Of a DNA stretch of 64,000 nt, positions 1-8,698 are shown one piece after another. The number at the start of each line of letters is the position of its first letter. Position 1 is the stretch's first letter. The notes under the pieces are model-generated. The model was not told the DNA's origin and did not search any database. It saw only the letters and a program-made list of their open reading frames with translations. Position numbers and translations under genes: made by a program. The stretch is from positions 21,472 through 85,471 of the forward strand of contig CAIVEI010000141.1 of the NCBI GenBank assembly GCA_903904835.1. Reading direction: 5' to 3'. Source of the stretch: an uncultured Schlesneria sp. (GTDB lineage Bacteria > Planctomycetota > Planctomycetia > Planctomycetales > Planctomycetaceae).

Positions 1-1316
1 AACTCCCGATACAGAAATCTCGGAGACTTCAGCACCAGCAGCATCACGCGATTGCTGGCGATATCGGGATCACTGGCGGAGGCGAAGTGCCGGTCGATAT
101 ACCGTTGCTTCAGTTCGTCGCTCAGTGGCCGACGAAATGCAATCTCGGCCAATCTTCTGCAAAACGCTTTCAATTTTTCGGCCCGTTCCGGCGTATCCGG
201 TTTTGAGCCCGAAAGCTGATTGAGATGGTTCCCGATATAGCCGGCCACTTCAATCGCTGCTTCCGTGGTTGCCTGATCCCATTCCTTCGAAATTGTCGTC
301 GCACGTTCCCAGCCAAAACTTCGATCGTCGGGTGGAAACGATGTCGTCACGACACAGGTTTCCGGCGGCTGACTGGGGCTGAGACATCGAGCAGGAATCA
401 CTTCGCCGACAAGATTTGGTCGCTTCCATTCCAACGAGATCGATGCTTTTGCTGGTGGTTTCTCCTTGGCTTTCTGATCCTTCACCCCTTGTGAAGCCTT
501 CGAAAATTCCAGACGCAACGGATAGCTTCGCCCACCTAGCAGGAAGATCGTTCCCCGATGTTCTGTATCTGTCCCCGATTTCACATAGGCATCAACCAAC
601 GGACGTCTCTGATCATTGACCCACAAACGAGTTGCCTGGTCGGTTCGCACGAGAAATTCGTACTCGCCGGTATCCGGCGCGAAGACCGATCCTCGCCACT
701 TGATCGCGAATTCATACGGTTCGATCTTAGACCCTTCAGGATTATCCGCATCAGGACTTTTGTCCTGAAAGTCGAAGGAAACAACCGGATCGACCCGCTC
801 AAACACTCGATCGTTGCCACCAAAATTTCGTGACTTAAAGTATTCGGCAACAAGCCCGACCCGGTCATCCGAACTTCCCGGTCCACGGAACCTACCGATC
901 ATGTCCGCGACCGCATTTCGATATTGCCTGACGGTCAAATGTGACAGCTCGACGCGAGCCGACTTGTTACGAGCCTGCGCCGTCGACGAATAGAAGGTCT
1001 CGTGGATGAACTGGGAAACGCGAGCCGCTTCGTCTCCGATACACGTTCCTGGTTTGTCTTCGGGCATCGACTTGCTGATGTACTCTGTCAACTCGCCAAT
1101 CGACCGGTCACCAACCAGCGGATGAGCATAACTTTCGACCTTTCCTTCCCCCTTTGCTCCGTGACAGGACGCGCACTTTGACTGGTAAATCATCTCCCCC
1201 GTCGGAGCTTCGTCAGCATATGCCGTCAGCGAGAGCAACCCAATCACCACGCTCAAAGCGAAACGGTTTCGAAGTGATTGCGTGGGAATTACGGTGAGCA
1301 GTAATCTTGTGTGCAT
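1..1316 (-). CDS. Planctomycete cytochrome c / PA14 / DUF1592-type protein, 3' end outside window
   Basis: I translated this by hand; it is absent from the ORF track because it runs off the left edge. The frame stays open for about 438 codons from the ATG at 1316. Residues 1-34 form a signal peptide ending AYA. A class I haem site CASCH lies at residues 48-52, with a likely Met ligand at M84 (KSMPED). A DUF1587-like stretch (LTVRQYRNAVADMIG) follows, then a PA14-like segment beginning GLVAEYF, then DUF1595/DUF1592-type sequence (FRRPLSDELKQRY, LKSPRFLYRE). This domain order is characteristic of planctomycete exported multidomain cytochromes whose function is not established; carbohydrate binding or breakdown has been suggested from PA14. 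The DUF1588 and DUF1585 domains expected at the C-terminus would lie outside the window. Confidence 0.88.
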   Translation of the reverse strand, partial: MHTRLLLTVIPTQSLRNRFALSVVIGLLSLTAYADEAPTGEMIYQSKCASCHGAKGEGKVESYAHPLVGDRSIGELTEYISKSMPEDKPGTCIGDEAARVSQFIHETFYSSTAQARNKSARVELSHLTVRQYRNAVADMIGRFRGPGSSDDRVGLVAEYFKSRNFGGNDRVFERVDPVVSFDFQDKSPDADNPEGSKIEPYEFAIKWRGSVFAPDTGEYEFLVRTDQATRLWVNDQRRPLVDAYVKSGTDTEHRGTIFLLGGRSYPLRLEFSKASQGVKDQKAKEKPPAKASISLEWKRPNLVGEVIPARCLSPSQPPETCVVTTSFPPDDRSFGWERATTISKEWDQATTEAAIEVAGYIGNHLNQLSGSKPDTPERAEKLKAFCRRLAEIAFRRPLSDELKQRYIDRHFASASDPDIASNRVMLLVLKSPRFLYRE

Positions 1317-1750
1317 AGCTCAAATGACCGTCTGCGCATCAACGCATTTAAGGAGTGCAACCGGGCGGGAGATCGGCATGTGTATTTCGAGGCTGCGGGA
1401 AAATCGCTGTAGAAGATCTCGATTTCGTGAAACCGGCTAATCAAAATCGAGCTGTAAACTTCTTGTCGGAGATGTTCGGGCAACCAGCCAAGTATACCTC
1501 ATTCACTGGTCAAAATCCATGAGATTCTGACAGCGTTCTCGAAGCTGAAAAAGCCTGGTTGCTGTCCAACGCACGACCCATCCGGTCGCAGGACGAGCTC
1601 GGACTTCCCTCAAAACTGGCGATCTTCGTTTCGCGAGGGCCTTGTGTCATCGTCCTGGCTTCCAACCCAAACGCACCAGACGAAGCCGTGACGCGCGAGA
1701 TGCCACGCTGACCTCAAGTCGTCAGCGCCCTAAATCTAATGACCTTGGGC
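1317..1750. other. intergenic gap, no gene recognised
   Basis: About 430 bases separate the cytochrome/PA14 gene from the end of the next minus-strand gene. The 64-residue minus-strand ORF at 1289-1483 overlaps the start of the cytochrome gene and has no recognisable features. The promoter of the cytochrome gene presumably lies here. I see nothing else. Confidence 0.5.
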
Positions 1751-3403
1751 TTACTTGGCCGATTTGCCCTTGGACTTTTCCAGGGAGTCGAAATAACTCT
1801 TGATGCTTTCATGATACCCTGGCGGAATCTGTTCGGTGTTCATGGCTTCCATCGCACCCTGCTTGACCGACTGCATCAATTGCTTGTAATCGCGGACGAC
1901 TTCACCCTTTTCCGCTTCACCTTTGGTCTGCATCGAAAGGAGCATTTTGCCGGCGACGACTGCCGACTTGGATTGCTCGCTCTTGAACCCCGTCTCCACA
2001 GAATCATCTTCGGCAGCCTCCCCACCCTTGCCAAAACCAGGGCCCCCGTCGGCGAACTCACCATTTTTCTCTTGAACATCATCACTGTCGTTCTCGCCAG
2101 ATCCGGCCATCATCTCGGCGTACATCGCCTCGTAATCGGCCAGCGTCTTGCACTTTTCGCACTTGCCACCGTCGAGCTTTTCCTGATCGTTGACCTTCTT
2201 GGCCTGTTGAATTGTCTTCAGTGCCTCTTCCAGCTCTTTCATGTCTTTGACGGCCTGTTCGACCTGTTCAAGCTCCTGTTCGCTGAGTTCCAGCGACTGT
2301 AATGCGGCCTGCATCGCTTCCTGTTGCAGATCTTTATTCTCGGCCAGATCCATCTGCTGCATGGCGCGTTCGAGTGCCGTGGCCAATTGTTCGTTGTTCA
2401 GCTTGTCATGAGCCAGCTTGTCGAGATTCTGCAGACGTTCTTTCAACTCTTGCATCAACTCGGCTCGCTTGACCGGGTCTTTCGTCGCCGCAAGTTGTTG
2501 CAGTTGCTCTTTCAATTCCTTGAGCTCGTTCTGGACCCCGCCTGCATCCCCGTCCTGAAGTTCTTTCACCCACTTCTGCAGTTTCTCGTCCTGGTTGGCA
2601 CCGAACTGCTGATCGCTGGACGCAGACGACTTCATCAGGTCTTTCAGTTTTTCGCTACTGATCTGACGCCAAAGCTTGCCGATATCCTTTTGTTCGCTGG
2701 ATAACATTTTGAGATTTTCCAGCTTCTGATCCGCTTTCATCTTGTTGAACGTCAGCTTCAGATCTTCGATCGCCGCATCCGTCGCGTTGCTTTCTTCATG
2801 CTCTTCGTTTTGTCGCTTGACCTCTTCCAGTCGAAGTTCCGTCGCCTTCTTCCCTTCCGTCAGTCGTTCGTTACGTTTTTCGTTCAGCTTAGCCGCCGCG
2901 ACTTTTCCGAATGGATCGAACTGAGGGAGGAACAGCACGCCAAGAGCCACCAAGCCGGGAACCCAGACGGCGTGCCAGAATCGCTGTTGCCATGTGAACG
3001 GCAAAACCCGATCAACGGTCACCCCTGCCGAGCGAGCTTCCGCCGACTGGATCACCAGTGGCTGATAAGCACCAGCCGACGTCTCCAGCAACGAGACCGT
3101 CAGATAAAGATCTTTCGCACCCATCGCCCTGTCGACCAGACGAGCCGCATCGGGAAGAGTCGGACGACGATGCACCAGAAACGCGAGTAATCCCGCCGCG
3201 AGCGGAACCGCACCGAATGCCAGCCAGGTCTCAGGAGCGGCTGGCATCGCGAAGAGTCCCGTGAAACGCGCCGCGAGCAACACGACTGCAAACAGACCGC
3301 AAAATATGAGAAACGTCCAGTAAAAGCTGTGACCAACGGCGACAAACCGCATCCGCTTCAGGACGTTCTTCAACAACCGTGAGGTGAGTGATGCTTCGGA
3401 CAT
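1751..3403 (-). CDS. membrane-anchored long coiled-coil protein
   Basis: Hypothetical protein of 550 residues. I start at MSEASLTSR (3403), because GGAAGGG lies about 8 bases upstream; the ORF-track start adds 25 residues. Two hydrophobic segments lie near the N-terminus (FYWTFLIFCGLFAVVLLAA and WLAFGAVPLAAGLLAFLVH), and a third (FWHAVWVPGLVALGVLFLP) follows. Most of the remainder is charged heptad-rich helix with many E/K/Q/L residues, predicted to be a long coiled coil. A CEKCKTL motif near the C-terminal third could bind metal or form a disulfide. The protein resembles DUF4175-like proteins found in planctomycetes with VWA/MoxR clusters; that assignment is by appearance only. The role is unknown. 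Confidence 0.8.
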   Translation of the reverse strand: MSEASLTSRLLKNVLKRMRFVAVGHSFYWTFLIFCGLFAVVLLAARFTGLFAMPAAPETWLAFGAVPLAAGLLAFLVHRRPTLPDAARLVDRAMGAKDLYLTVSLLETSAGAYQPLVIQSAEARSAGVTVDRVLPFTWQQRFWHAVWVPGLVALGVLFLPQFDPFGKVAAAKLNEKRNERLTEGKKATELRLEEVKRQNEEHEESNATDAAIEDLKLTFNKMKADQKLENLKMLSSEQKDIGKLWRQISSEKLKDLMKSSASSDQQFGANQDEKLQKWVKELQDGDAGGVQNELKELKEQLQQLAATKDPVKRAELMQELKERLQNLDKLAHDKLNNEQLATALERAMQQMDLAENKDLQQEAMQAALQSLELSEQELEQVEQAVKDMKELEEALKTIQQAKKVNDQEKLDGGKCEKCKTLADYEAMYAEMMAGSGENDSDDVQEKNGEFADGGPGFGKGGEAAEDDSVETGFKSEQSKSAVVAGKMLLSMQTKGEAEKGEVVRDYKQLMQSVKQGAMEAMNTEQIPPGYHESIKSYFDSLEKSKGKSAK

Positions 3404-3498
3404 TTTCCAAACCCTTCCGTAGACGATATGTCTCAAATCGGCATGCGGTAGCTTATCCCGATAGATTTTCCGAATCAAGCGTAATCATTTCGACGCAG

Positions 3499-4419
3499 TC
3501 ATTTTGTCATTGACTTTTTCTTTTCTTCCCATTTGGCAATCCATTTCTCGGGATCGTCGTCGAAAGCCGATTTACAGCCCGAACAACAGACCCAGAATGT
3601 CTGACCCTTGTAACTGACCGAAATCGTCCCCAGCCCTTGGGAAATAATGCACGTCTTGTCCCCGTAGTCGGTTTCGCTAAGTGCAAATGAGGTCCCTTCG
3701 CGCTGCGTGTGGACAGTGTCAACGCGGCTGAATGACCCGCTTCCCCGCTTCCGATCGACCTCAAGGATGTACCGATTGTTTTCCTGCTGGTTGAATGTGA
3801 TTCGCCATTGCTCGCCCGATCCGTTCGGTTCCGGCTCCGTCAATTGCAGTTTATAAGTTCGTTGAAGCTTCTTTTCATCTGTCGCCACATCCCGAATAGG
3901 TTCAATGAATGTCCCTCGAAAGGTCCGCTCCGTCCCTTCCGCGTCCTTGGCCTTTAACTCGAACTGGTCCGATTCTGGCAGGTACGACAATCGTCCGTTT
4001 CGAATATAGGCTCCTTTCTCAGAGACCATCCTCAGTCCCGGAAACTTTGGATCACTGACCCAGTCATACGCCCATTGAGGCTGATCGGCGATCGCCTTTT
4101 GTGATAATCCCTTCCAGCTCCCCAGCAGAATCTGAAACGGCTTCAGAGCCAATCGGACCGATTCGATTTGTTCTGCAGTCGACTTGACGGGTGCTCCCCC
4201 CACGCTCGAACTGGCACCAATCTCGATCGGCGTCAGCGTTCGTCGCTTCGCGGCTGGTTTTTCGTGTTGCTCAATCGGTTTTGCAGAAGAGATGTCGGCG
4301 GTCGAAGTGGGTGCGGCATTCGATGAATCAGGCTTAAGAGACGTGGCCTTTGTACCGCAGGAAAGTCCGGAACAGATCAGGCAAGCCATCACAAGAAATC
4401 GAAACCGGGACGGCTTCAT
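3499..4419 (-). CDS. exported YHS/TRASH-domain protein
   Basis: Hypothetical secreted protein of 306 residues, started at MKPSRFRFL (4419) because GGAG lies 7-8 bases upstream; the ORF-track start adds 29 residues with no signal. The N-terminus is a signal peptide with cysteines at the end of the hydrophobic core (ICSGLSC), so it may be a lipoprotein, although the lipobox is not canonical. The middle is low-complexity Ser/Thr/Pro followed by a beta-rich domain of unknown type. The C-terminal 45 residues (GQTFWVCCSGCKSAF, DPEKW) match the YHS/TRASH pattern, a small cysteine motif that binds metal ions in other proteins. It lies 77 bases downstream of the DUF4173-like gene on the same strand and may be co-transcribed. 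Confidence 0.8.
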   Translation of the reverse strand: MKPSRFRFLVMACLICSGLSCGTKATSLKPDSSNAAPTSTADISSAKPIEQHEKPAAKRRTLTPIEIGASSSVGGAPVKSTAEQIESVRLALKPFQILLGSWKGLSQKAIADQPQWAYDWVSDPKFPGLRMVSEKGAYIRNGRLSYLPESDQFELKAKDAEGTERTFRGTFIEPIRDVATDEKKLQRTYKLQLTEPEPNGSGEQWRITFNQQENNRYILEVDRKRGSGSFSRVDTVHTQREGTSFALSETDYGDKTCIISQGLGTISVSYKGQTFWVCCSGCKSAFDDDPEKWIAKWEEKKKSMTK

Positions 4420-4496
4420 TACATCATCTCCGATAAATTTTCCAAAACGCCACCAAAGGAAGTATACGTCACAATGAACCTGGTTTGAACCTTGTC

Positions 4497-6140
4497 TCAA
4501 TACCATTGGAAGGCGTATTGACGAAACCTATCGATGGCACCCTGTCGCAGTGAGAAATTCGTGCTGCTCCACCACCGATCGGTCGACCATCTGGGTTTCG
4601 CCGTACGAAGTTGAGCAACCAAACGGTCCGTCGCGATCTGTTTTGCCGTCCAGCTTTGACTTTGTTCTGACGCCATTTCGATTTCCAGGTTAACCAGCTT
4701 TTCATCGAGCATGCCATGAATCCCATCCTTGATAATCGGGTCGCTGCAGTCGATTAACGGCAATAAACGAAGATAACCTTCGTCGCTGGTCGGATGCCAA
4801 CTGATCTGGACAGACGGCCGAGGATCACCTGCCATGATCCGTTGCACATTGAAATGATTCACGTAGGCATCTACGGGTAAGACGGCGTACAGAAACACCG
4901 CAAATGCGACCGTCCATAACTGGCGCCGGATCAACCACGTAAACCCGTGATTGCAGGCAATCTTACGCAGAACCAGCAAAAAGCCGACGACAACGGAAGC
5001 GACCCCTAACAGACCGATGACTCGCATGCGAGTCATCCCATTAAACCCAATGTAAATTGAAAGGCGATTGAAGACCGCGACCGCCAGTAACAAGTTTTCA
5101 ATCGACCAGATCCAGGACAAGGTCCTTAACCGGGACAAACGAGGATCAGCCAGGATTGTGCCGCGAAAAATCAGTGACAGCATTAATGTCGCCAGGCCAA
5201 GTGCCACGGTCAGCCACGCCGCTCCCTCATGCGCATACCCCGAATAGTGGAACCCTTCAGGAAATTTCCTGAACCAGAGTGTCTGAAATTCAAAAACCAG
5301 ATAGACCGCAAATAGCCCGATCACAACGGCTAACGTATTTCGATAGGCGTCGAAGTACGGTGACTTTGCAGGGATTTCAGAAACAGTAACGCGGTGATCC
5401 GTCGCGTGATACTGACTCATAATTGGACGAAGCATCCCGGTCACCAGCCAACCGGCACACGCACAAAACAAAACCTCGGTGAATTGGAACTGTTGCAGCC
5501 AATTGTCGATGAGATCAACGAACCAGGCAATGTTCTCGCCGAGTGATTTTACGAGATCAGGATTTGCCATCACGAATATCGTGGCAAACACAAGCAGGGT
5601 CACAGCCGGCAATACGATCGCAAACCGCTGAGTTCTCAAGATTGCCGGACTGAATCGGGCGAATGTCCGAAAGTAATGATGCAACCCCCGATATCCGGCA
5701 GCGATCAATTGCGATGCGAACAACGCCGCCTGCGTCAAATAGGGTCTTAACCCTGCGAGACTCATGACAAACAAAACCAGCAACCCGATGCCTAGGACAA
5801 TCGCCAGAAACGATCCACACCAGAGGAGCCGAACCGATAACGAAACGAGCATCCCAGCGAGTAACCAAAGGCTGCTCTCGCGTTTCCTGCGCAATGTTCC
5901 TAGCCACAACAGCAAAGGAGCCACCAGAAACAACACACCCGGCCCGGCATAACCGGTCGAACGATAAATGGTCAGGTCACAAGCCAGCACCAGCAGGATC
6001 AGCGCAACCACCTCACGAAACAGAACTGGTGCTGACGATACTGGTGCTGACGATATAGTGACGATTGGTGGCGGTATTAGTTGTCCCTGTGGTCTGCCGT
6101 CATCAATGAACTCAAGCACATCTTCGCCGGTTTCTGACAT
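4497..6140 (-). CDS. DUF4173/DUF4153-like polytopic membrane protein
   Basis: Integral membrane protein of 547 residues. The start is placed at MSETGEDVLEF (6140), with AAAGGAA about 9 bases upstream; the ORF-track start adds 16 residues. After a short cytoplasmic N-terminus the sequence alternates about a dozen hydrophobic segments with short loops. A soluble C-terminal domain of about 120 residues includes the YVNHFNVQRI and DEGYLRLLPLIDCSDP stretches. That tail pattern is typical of DUF4153/DUF4173 proteins, whose function is unknown. Its neighbour downstream is the YHS-domain protein. The substrate is not predictable from sequence. Confidence 0.8.
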   Translation of the reverse strand: MSETGEDVLEFIDDGRPQGQLIPPPIVTISSAPVSSAPVLFREVVALILLVLACDLTIYRSTGYAGPGVLFLVAPLLLWLGTLRRKRESSLWLLAGMLVSLSVRLLWCGSFLAIVLGIGLLVLFVMSLAGLRPYLTQAALFASQLIAAGYRGLHHYFRTFARFSPAILRTQRFAIVLPAVTLLVFATIFVMANPDLVKSLGENIAWFVDLIDNWLQQFQFTEVLFCACAGWLVTGMLRPIMSQYHATDHRVTVSEIPAKSPYFDAYRNTLAVVIGLFAVYLVFEFQTLWFRKFPEGFHYSGYAHEGAAWLTVALGLATLMLSLIFRGTILADPRLSRLRTLSWIWSIENLLLAVAVFNRLSIYIGFNGMTRMRVIGLLGVASVVVGFLLVLRKIACNHGFTWLIRRQLWTVAFAVFLYAVLPVDAYVNHFNVQRIMAGDPRPSVQISWHPTSDEGYLRLLPLIDCSDPIIKDGIHGMLDEKLVNLEIEMASEQSQSWTAKQIATDRLVAQLRTAKPRWSTDRWWSSTNFSLRQGAIDRFRQYAFQWY

Positions 6141-7234
6141 CCTGAGATTCCTTTCGCACGCGGCAGTATTGTTTGATTTCCATTGCAAAGTGTTTTTTTT
6201 GAGCCCCGCCCAAAGAGCGACACTTCAAGCATGTCATACGCAAGGCTTGGTTTTATCGTTGGGAATTGGCTTAAGCGTTACGTTGCCGAAAATCGCAGAA
6301 CGACAAACAGCAATGAGTCCGTGCCGGAGGACAATAGTAAGTTTGTGTTGCAAAGTCAAGTTTTGCATGGACGGAAACATCAGCAAAGCTGGTGTGTGCC
6401 ACACTGCGATCAATCAGGGATTCACGCAGGAAGTATTAAAATTTCAGGGTTTCAAACCAGTCTAAGTCGTTTGTAGCTGGCCAAGATGGGGCCGATGTCG
6501 CGGACGGAACCAACGTGCCCAGTTGAAATGCGTACCATGGATCAACGCTCACAGTGCTTTGCCTCCGTCCAGATTCTTCTTGATCGTTCTCCTCACGGTT
6601 CTCCATTCTCGATGTCCTAACTGCTTCGGTTCGCTGCTGGATTGGGGTCGAACCAATAGAAAAAATCGGCTCATCTCTCACGAGAATATGTTTACGACCA
6701 ATATAATAAAGAAAATATGTCGCCTTTAGATAAAACGCAAAGATTGGTCTCTTAACGTTTGGACGGTGCTCATGAAAAGGTCGTTCGATCGGTGCGACGC
6801 AACTCTTAATTGCTCGACGCTGCGGTGTTGATTGCTGTCCGCAGTGGGAGTCGTCATTCCGGCGACTTCCGTTTTTGGGCCATTCGATGCGCCAAGGATT
6901 ATGGCATCCCGATTTTGCGCCGCGAAATGGCAATTTACCGCGATCGGCTGGTTTGTGTTAGCTTGTCCTAATGTTTAAAACATCACCTCGGAACATGTGT
7001 TCTTCGGCTGCGAATCGTTGTGATTGGATGAGTGGTCGCATGTGTACGTGTTGCCGTTTGGTTTGCACTTCGGAACAAATCTGATCTAATTGTTGTCTAC
7101 GATTCAATCGACTATTTGATCTTGCACTCGTCAAATTGATCCTTGATTCGGATATCATGTATTAATTGTGCGCCTCACTTTGAAGGTCCAGAGGGTCGTT
7201 TTCCTTGCTTGTCACTTCTTAATCGGGGCCAAAA
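6141..7234. other. 1.1-kb intergenic gap, nothing recognised
   Basis: This gap separates the minus-strand block on the left from the plus-strand signalling block on the right. The ORFs in it (for example 5968-6465 plus and 6436-6933 minus) have arginine/serine-rich shadow-like compositions, no domain motifs and no good ribosome-binding sites. It is richer in A+T than its surroundings between about 6650 and 7160. It presumably holds the divergent promoters. No tRNA, repeat or transposase remnant was recognised. Confidence 0.5.
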
Positions 7235-8542
7235 ATGGGTGAGTCTTTCGGTAATCTTGATTCACGAAATCGGCAACCAGTGTCAGCAAGCGACCAAAAC
7301 ATCCACTCGGCGCAGTCCAGATACTCGAGCAATGAACTAATATCCCTTGCGTCGCACCTTTTTCACGACGTCAATAATCGCCTTTTGATCATACAATTCG
7401 CGTGTACGAAGTTGCTTCGGGGGCTTTCAAGCGACGATTTAAACTATTCCACCGTGCTAGCCATTGAGGAAGCAAGACAGCAAGCTGCCGAACTGACTCA
7501 TCAATTCCGCGATGCGAAAAAGCCAGAGTTGGCGAAAGGTCATATTACGGATCTGAACGAACTGGTGCGTCATTGGGAGCCGTTGATCATGGGAGTAGCC
7601 CGTGAGAACGTGATCATTGAAGTCGATTTGTCATCCAAACCTGCCATCGTCAAGGTCTGTCAGGAAACCGTCGAACGGATTCTACTACATCTTTGCCTTA
7701 GCTCTCTGGCCATCATCGCCGATGGCGGATGGCTGAACATCCATACCAGCCACACGGATTGTGAAAGAGCCGCAACTTCGGATTTGTCGGTTCCCATTCC
7801 TTCTGGTTCGGTACGGCTCAGTATTTCCGATACGAGTTGCGCAGATGTGGAATTGACGGCGTCAGCGGACCTGGCCAACCACGATTTCTCACCAATCAGC
7901 GTTAAGAACGCAGCCCTGCGTCGTTCGACGTTCGAGAATGTAGGAAAAATCATTCGCGATTTTGGTGGACAGATTTCTGTGACGGCATCCGCAGATGCCG
8001 GGACTAGAATCGATGTCTTCCTGCCAAATGACCCCGCCATCGATCATCCTTTGGTTCCCGAGTTCGATCATCGGCACGACGTTGCGGCAAGTGAGACAAT
8101 ACTCCTGGTCGACGACGACGCGCGTGTGCGAAAATTCATTATGTGCGCGCTGGAGTCTCACGGATATAAAGTCATCGAGGCAGAAGATGGCAGTTCCGCC
8201 ATGAGTAAGGCTTCTGAACATTCCGATTCTTTGCACCTTCTCGTGACCGACCTTCGCCTTGGTGGAACTTCAGGTCGTGAGATTGCAGACAGACTGCGAT
8301 TGGACTACCCGGGATTGCCTGTCATCTTTATGAGCGGGCTTGCGGGCGACGATTTAGATCTGGATGCCAGTTGCACTTTCCTCGAAAAACCGTTCAAACC
8401 GGCCGAACTCATTACGGCGGTTCGCAGCCTTTTGGACACCCGCCATTACGCTTCTGCTTCTCATTTGCATGTCAATGATAATTCAGGCCGAATTCTCACT
8501 CACGCAAGCGGAGCGACGCCTGATTCTATAACAACACCATAA
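7235..8542 (+). CDS. hybrid kinase-like protein with degenerate ATPase domain and receiver domain
   Basis: A 435-residue cytoplasmic two-component protein. The N-terminal half resembles the dimerisation/HATPase core of HDxNN-type hybrid kinases: the phosphoacceptor helix carries FHDVNNRLLII. The ATP-binding motifs are eroded. The N box reads HLCLSSLAII instead of NLxxNARDAM, the G1 box reads ISDTSCAD instead of SDTGxGM, and the F and G2 boxes are hardly recognisable, although the closing beta strand GTRIDVFLP remains. The C-terminal receiver domain looks intact (ILLVDDDAR, phosphoacceptor in LLVTDLRLGG, KPFKP). I infer a pseudokinase that may act as phosphatase, phosphotransfer or scaffold protein. 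It lies 157 bases upstream of the large PAS kinase and may be its partner. Confidence 0.85.
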   Translation: MGESFGNLDSRNRQPVSASDQNIHSAQSRYSSNELISLASHLFHDVNNRLLIIQFACTKLLRGLSSDDLNYSTVLAIEEARQQAAELTHQFRDAKKPELAKGHITDLNELVRHWEPLIMGVARENVIIEVDLSSKPAIVKVCQETVERILLHLCLSSLAIIADGGWLNIHTSHTDCERAATSDLSVPIPSGSVRLSISDTSCADVELTASADLANHDFSPISVKNAALRRSTFENVGKIIRDFGGQISVTASADAGTRIDVFLPNDPAIDHPLVPEFDHRHDVAASETILLVDDDARVRKFIMCALESHGYKVIEAEDGSSAMSKASEHSDSLHLLVTDLRLGGTSGREIADRLRLDYPGLPVIFMSGLAGDDLDLDASCTFLEKPFKPAELITAVRSLLDTRHYASASHLHVNDNSGRILTHASGATPDSITTP

Positions 8543-8698
8543 TCTCGTCTACAAAGCTTGAGTTTGTTTTTCGAATGTTGTGCTGAGCTCATTGAATATC
8601 GATCACGATTTCATTCTGATTTAACGTTTATTCAGGCAAATGAGAGACGTTTTTATCACGGTAAGTGCTGAGGTCAGGAGGACGCGTCCCGGCTGGTC

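Noticed and set aside
1739-2302. 187-residue plus-strand ORF opposite the coiled-coil gene
   Set aside because: Antisense shadow of a low-complexity coiled-coil coding region; leucine/phenylalanine-rich and without its own start signals.
6436-6933. 165-residue minus-strand ORF in the 6.1-7.2 kb gap
   Set aside because: Composition is not protein-like, with no motif and no ribosome-binding site.
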